Below are positions 6,680 to 12,561 of a stretch of DNA of 12,561 bases, piece by piece. Made by a program: the position numbers and the translations under genes. Numbering within the stretch: position 1 is the stretch's first letter; each line of letters starts with the position of its first letter. This stretch comes from Bacteroidales bacterium (GTDB taxonomy: Bacteria; Bacteroidota; Bacteroidia; Bacteroidales; UBA7960). The DNA lies in NCBI GenBank assembly GCA_003557805.1, contig PWNY01000233.1, positions 1-12,561 on the forward strand, read 5' to 3'. Below the pieces are notes generated by a model. It ran no database searches. It saw only the letters and a list, made by a program, of their open reading frames with translations, and was not told the origin of the DNA.

Positions 6680-9587
6680 ACTCTCTTAAACAGTCAAGCA
6701 GAACCTCCGCGGGATGCAGCGCCTTGCGTTTTGTGCCGTCAAATATCTGCTGCCTGCAGCTGGTCCCAGCCGCTGCTATTATTGTACCGGTGCCGGCATC
6801 CCTTATCGCCGGGAACAATGCAAGCTCACCTATCTGCATGCTGATCTCGTAGTTCTCCTTCTGGTAACCAAAGGCACCTGCCATTCCGCAGCAGCCGCAC
6901 TCTATCTCCTGTACATTATTGCCTACGGGAAGGGAAAGCATACTTACACATGTACTGGTTGATGACAATGCCTTCTGGTGACAGTGGCCGTGCAACAGGA
7001 TATCCCTTCTTTTGCTGTCAAAAAGGGAGCGGTCTATTCTTCCCGCCTCATCCTCATATGAGATGAATTCATCAAGGGTATAGCAGAGCCCTGATATCCT
7101 TTCGGCCTCTTTTTTAAGCTCCCCCCTGAGCAGCAGGGGGTATTCATCCCTGAACCCAAGTATGGCTGAAGGCTCTATCCCAACAAGGGGACTCTCTTCA
7201 CTTATCAGAGGCGCGAGCAGCTCAATGTTCCTGGCAGCGACCTTTGCGGCCTTTTTAAGCATTCCCTGGGATATTAGAGCCCTGCCGCTGTCTGCGTGAT
7301 CCGGCATATCTATGCTGTAACCGAGCCTGTCGAGCAACATGCATGCGCTTAACCCTGCTGCTGTGTCATTATATTTTGTGAATTCATCACTGAACATTAT
7401 CACTCTTTTACTCCCATTGCTGTTCTGTTGTTTGTATGCCCACTCCTTAAGTACAGGCTTTCCTATGGCAGGAATGCTCCTTTTTTTTGCAAAACCGAGC
7501 ATATGTTTTATCAGTGCCGAAGTTGGCCCTGTTTTTGCCAGAAAGTTGAACAGCCATGGCATAATGCTGCCAGCCCTGGAAAGCCTTGCATATTCTCCCG
7601 TTATAAGCACCTTTAAGGGGGTGCCGTGTATGTCATAATAATGCTGCAAAAACTCAGCCTTGTATTTTGCCATGTCAACATTGGACGGACATTCAGATTT
7701 ACAGCCCTTGCATGACAGGCAAAGGTCAAGTATAGCTTTTACCTGCTTGTTTCCAAATGGGTTTCCTCCCTTCTGGTTCACGATAAGCTCCCTTAGCAGG
7801 TTTGCCCTGCCACGGGTACTATTGTACTCGTCTAGTGTTGCGTGATATGAAGGGCACATTACCCCGCCTGCCTGGGCCGGCTTGCGGCAATCTCCCGAGC
7901 CGTTGCACTTTTCCAGTGCCCTTGTCAGCCCCAGTGTATCCTCATAGTCGAAACAGGTCTTTATTTTTTGCTCCCGCCATTCAGGTAAGAAGCGGAGGCT
8001 CTCCTTTACCGGCGGACTTGCTGTTATTTTGCCAGGGTTAAGTATATTATCCGGGTCCCACAACTTTTTTGTCTGCTGTAAAAGTTCGTAGCATTTTTCT
8101 CCCAGCACCAATGGTATATAGCTGCCCCTTAACCTGCCGTCTCCATGTTCGCCGCTAAGGGAACCCCTGAAGCTCTTTACAAGCCGGGCCACGGACTCAG
8201 CGAGCTTTTCCAGCTTTTCAACGTCGGTCCGGCTTTTTAAGTTTAGTACCGGGCGCAGGTGCAGCTCACCTGTGCCAATATGTGCGTAGTATACACATGA
8301 CAGCCCAAGGCTGTCCAGCAGGGACTTTACCTCATTTATAAAGTCCGGCATATCCTCGGGTTTGACTGCTGCATCCTCTATAACCGCTACCGGTTTGGCA
8401 TCACCTGGTATATTTGCAAGCAGGCCAAGGCCTGCCTTTCTAAGCGCCCATACCCTTGGCATGTCCGGGCCAGAAAGCGCCGGGTAGTGATAGCCCAGCC
8501 TCTTTGATCTCAACTCTGCTTCAAGGTTCCTGGCCATTGCAGCTGCATCTTCAGGGAGGTCGCATGCAAACTCAACCACCAGTATCGCTCCGGGTTCTCC
8601 CTTTATAAAAAAACGGTTCTTTGATTGTGTCAGGTTCTTTTTGGTGCAGTCAAGGATATTCCTGTCGATCAGTTCCACGGCAGAGGGCTTATGCCTGAGT
8701 GCCACCAAATTGGCGCTTAATGCCTCCTCTGTGCTTTCAAGGTGTACGCATAAAAGCACCTTCCCGGCAGGAGGCAGGTCAACAAGACCAAGCCTGATCC
8801 CGGTATAGAGGGCAAGGGTGCCTTCGGCCCCGCATAACAGCTTGCAAAAATTAAACGTTTCATTACCCCCAAACACATTACTGTTGAGAAGTATATCGAG
8901 AGCATACCCGGTATTCCTTCTTTTTATCTCCGGGTTGGGATAGTTCTTTCGTATCTCTTCCTGGTTTTGCTTGTTCGACAGCATGTCGAACATTTTGCCG
9001 TATATCCTGTTTTCAAGTGAGCTGCCGATGCATTTCTGCCTGAACCCATCGGGGCCCAGCGGCCCAAAACTGGCCTCGCTGCCATCCGACAATATCGCAC
9101 TGATCTCAATTGTGTGTTCCCTGGTGCTGCCATATACCAGACTGTTTGACCCGCAGGCGTTGTTTGCCACCATTCCGCCTATCATGCAACGGTTTCCGGT
9201 GGAGGTCTCTGGTGCAAAATAGAGGCCATGGGGTTTGAGGAAGCGGTTAAGATCGTCAAGTATGACACCGGGCTGGACCCTTACCCATCTTTCAGCAATA
9301 TTAAGCTCCAGGATGGAGTTCATGTAACGTGAGAAGTCGAGTACAATGCCGTGCCCCACTACCTGCCCCGCAAGCGAGGTTCCCGCGGTTCTCGGAATAA
9401 GGGGTATGTCATTGTTGCGGCAGAATGAAATAACTTCTCGAAGGTCATCCTTTCCATCCGGCATACATACGGCAGCCGGAACCTCCCTGAAAATGGATGC
9501 GTCTGTTGCATACAGTAACCTGTAATCCAGACCCTCATAAAGGTCTCCGCTGATTTTTTTCCTTAAGGGGGCAAAGTCCAGTGCCAT
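6678..9587 (-). CDS. FAD-linked oxidase fused to 4Fe-4S and cysteine-rich (CCG) domains: D-lactate/D-2-hydroxyacid dehydrogenase type
   Basis: The product is 969 aa, a fusion of a GlcD-like flavoprotein and a GlpC-like Fe-S protein, similar in length and order to E. coli YdiJ and other D-2-hydroxyacid dehydrogenases. Residues about 30-180 form the FAD-binding PCMH/type-4 domain (PRTAGTSLAGQVVGHG, 65-80; GGMVANNACGSNS, 137-149). Residues about 225-520 form the oxidase C-terminal domain with GELHLRP (440-446) and SGEHGDGR (478-485). Next are a ferredoxin-like part with Cys561, 567 and 578 and the classic C623-x2-C626-x2-C629-x3-C633-P, then a cysteine-rich domain with HGHCHQ (866-871), ECGCCG (896-901) and Cys944. 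The first CCG position reads ADSGRALISQG (765-775), without cysteines. The enzyme probably oxidises a D-2-hydroxyacid and passes electrons through its Fe-S centres to the quinone pool; the exact substrate is undecided. There is no signal peptide, so it is cytoplasmic or membrane-associated. The ATG at 9587 has no clear Shine-Dalgarno sequence, but a TATATTTG element sits 39 bp upstream. Confidence 0.9.
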   Translation of the reverse strand: MALDFAPLRKKISGDLYEGLDYRLLYATDASIFREVPAAVCMPDGKDDLREVISFCRNNDIPLIPRTAGTSLAGQVVGHGIVLDFSRYMNSILELNIAERWVRVQPGVILDDLNRFLKPHGLYFAPETSTGNRCMIGGMVANNACGSNSLVYGSTREHTIEISAILSDGSEASFGPLGPDGFRQKCIGSSLENRIYGKMFDMLSNKQNQEEIRKNYPNPEIKRRNTGYALDILLNSNVFGGNETFNFCKLLCGAEGTLALYTGIRLGLVDLPPAGKVLLCVHLESTEEALSANLVALRHKPSAVELIDRNILDCTKKNLTQSKNRFFIKGEPGAILVVEFACDLPEDAAAMARNLEAELRSKRLGYHYPALSGPDMPRVWALRKAGLGLLANIPGDAKPVAVIEDAAVKPEDMPDFINEVKSLLDSLGLSCVYYAHIGTGELHLRPVLNLKSRTDVEKLEKLAESVARLVKSFRGSLSGEHGDGRLRGSYIPLVLGEKCYELLQQTKKLWDPDNILNPGKITASPPVKESLRFLPEWREQKIKTCFDYEDTLGLTRALEKCNGSGDCRKPAQAGGVMCPSYHATLDEYNSTRGRANLLRELIVNQKGGNPFGNKQVKAILDLCLSCKGCKSECPSNVDMAKYKAEFLQHYYDIHGTPLKVLITGEYARLSRAGSIMPWLFNFLAKTGPTSALIKHMLGFAKKRSIPAIGKPVLKEWAYKQQNSNGSKRVIMFSDEFTKYNDTAAGLSACMLLDRLGYSIDMPDHADSGRALISQGMLKKAAKVAARNIELLAPLISEESPLVGIEPSAILGFRDEYPLLLRGELKKEAERISGLCYTLDEFISYEDEAGRIDRSLFDSKRRDILLHGHCHQKALSSTSTCVSMLSLPVGNNVQEIECGCCGMAGAFGYQKENYEISMQIGELALFPAIRDAGTGTIIAAAGTSCRQQIFDGTKRKALHPAEVLLDCLRE

Positions 9588-9625
9588 CTTTTGCGGGTTA
9601 ATTGAAAGTGGGCCGGTATATGGGC

Positions 9626-9633
9626 CAAATATA
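9626..9633 (-). promoter_or_regulatory. Candidate -7 element of the FAD/Fe-S dehydrogenase gene
   Basis: The minus strand reads TATATTTG, an exact TAnnTTTG match about 39 bp before the ATG at 9587, a sensible distance for a short leader. It is the same octamer as in front of the amidohydrolase gene. No convincing TTTG/TTG is found at the -33 position. Confidence 0.4.
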
Positions 9634-9742
9634 CTATTTTATAAGGTAAAGAGGGCTGTTTTACTCCTGCTGGTTATTGTTGCAGCCGTCATTGCGGAAA
9701 TTTACCGGCAAATTGATTATCTTCGTGGGCGTTTGTAATACT

Positions 9743-12561
<2,819 letters not shown>

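Noticed and set aside
9677..9742. TTG-initiated N-terminal extension of the ABC ATPase
   Set aside because: The extra 22 residues are not part of LolD-type proteins, and the internal ATG at 9743 gives the normal N-terminus.

Overview
The window reads as chromosomal DNA of a Bacteroidota bacterium. The evidence is a type IX secretion (T9SS) sorting domain on the first gene product, two minus-strand matches to the Bacteroidota -7 promoter element TAnnTTTG, start codons with almost no Shine-Dalgarno sequence, and family resemblances throughout. A free-living or marine member of the Bacteroidales/Marinilabiliales type is a guess from the gene content. I see no mobile element, tRNA, rRNA or CRISPR array.

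Layout. Position 1-3849 (+) is the 3' part of a very large secreted multidomain protein: discoidin-like tail, Ig-like region, lamin-tail domain, chitobiase-type C-terminal domain, CotH kinase-like domain, InlB-like repeat domain, beta-sandwich and T9SS signal. Its stop codon abuts, with no spacing, the stop codon of a convergent gene at 3850-5259 (-) for a membrane-anchored or exported amidohydrolase-2 family enzyme. An AT-rich divergent intergenic region of about 340 bp (5260-5603) carries a candidate promoter for the amidohydrolase and three short AAAACAGT repeats. Next is a membrane protein of the ACR3/BASS transporter fold (5604-6581, +), which appears to lack the ACR3 arsenite-site Cys and Glu. 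It ends at a candidate hairpin terminator facing a long FAD/Fe-S oxidoreductase of the GlcD-GlpC fusion type (6678-9587, -). Divergent from that is a LolD-type ABC ATPase (9743-10393, +), whose last 11 bp overlap the end of the convergent NAD-dependent DNA ligase gene ligA (10383-12434, -). The last 127 bp are noncoding as far as can be seen.

The genes alternate in strand (+ - + - + -), so each is probably its own transcription unit and no multi-gene operon is visible. Two are housekeeping genes (ligA, lolD-like), one is a metabolic dehydrogenase, and three are accessory surface, periplasmic or transport functions. I did not find a convincing new multi-gene system. The most unusual items are the CotH/lamin-tail architecture fused to a glycosidase-type discoidin tail, the ACR3-like transporter with substituted key residues, the substituted first cysteine motif of the FAD/Fe-S protein, and the two extremely tight convergent gene junctions.
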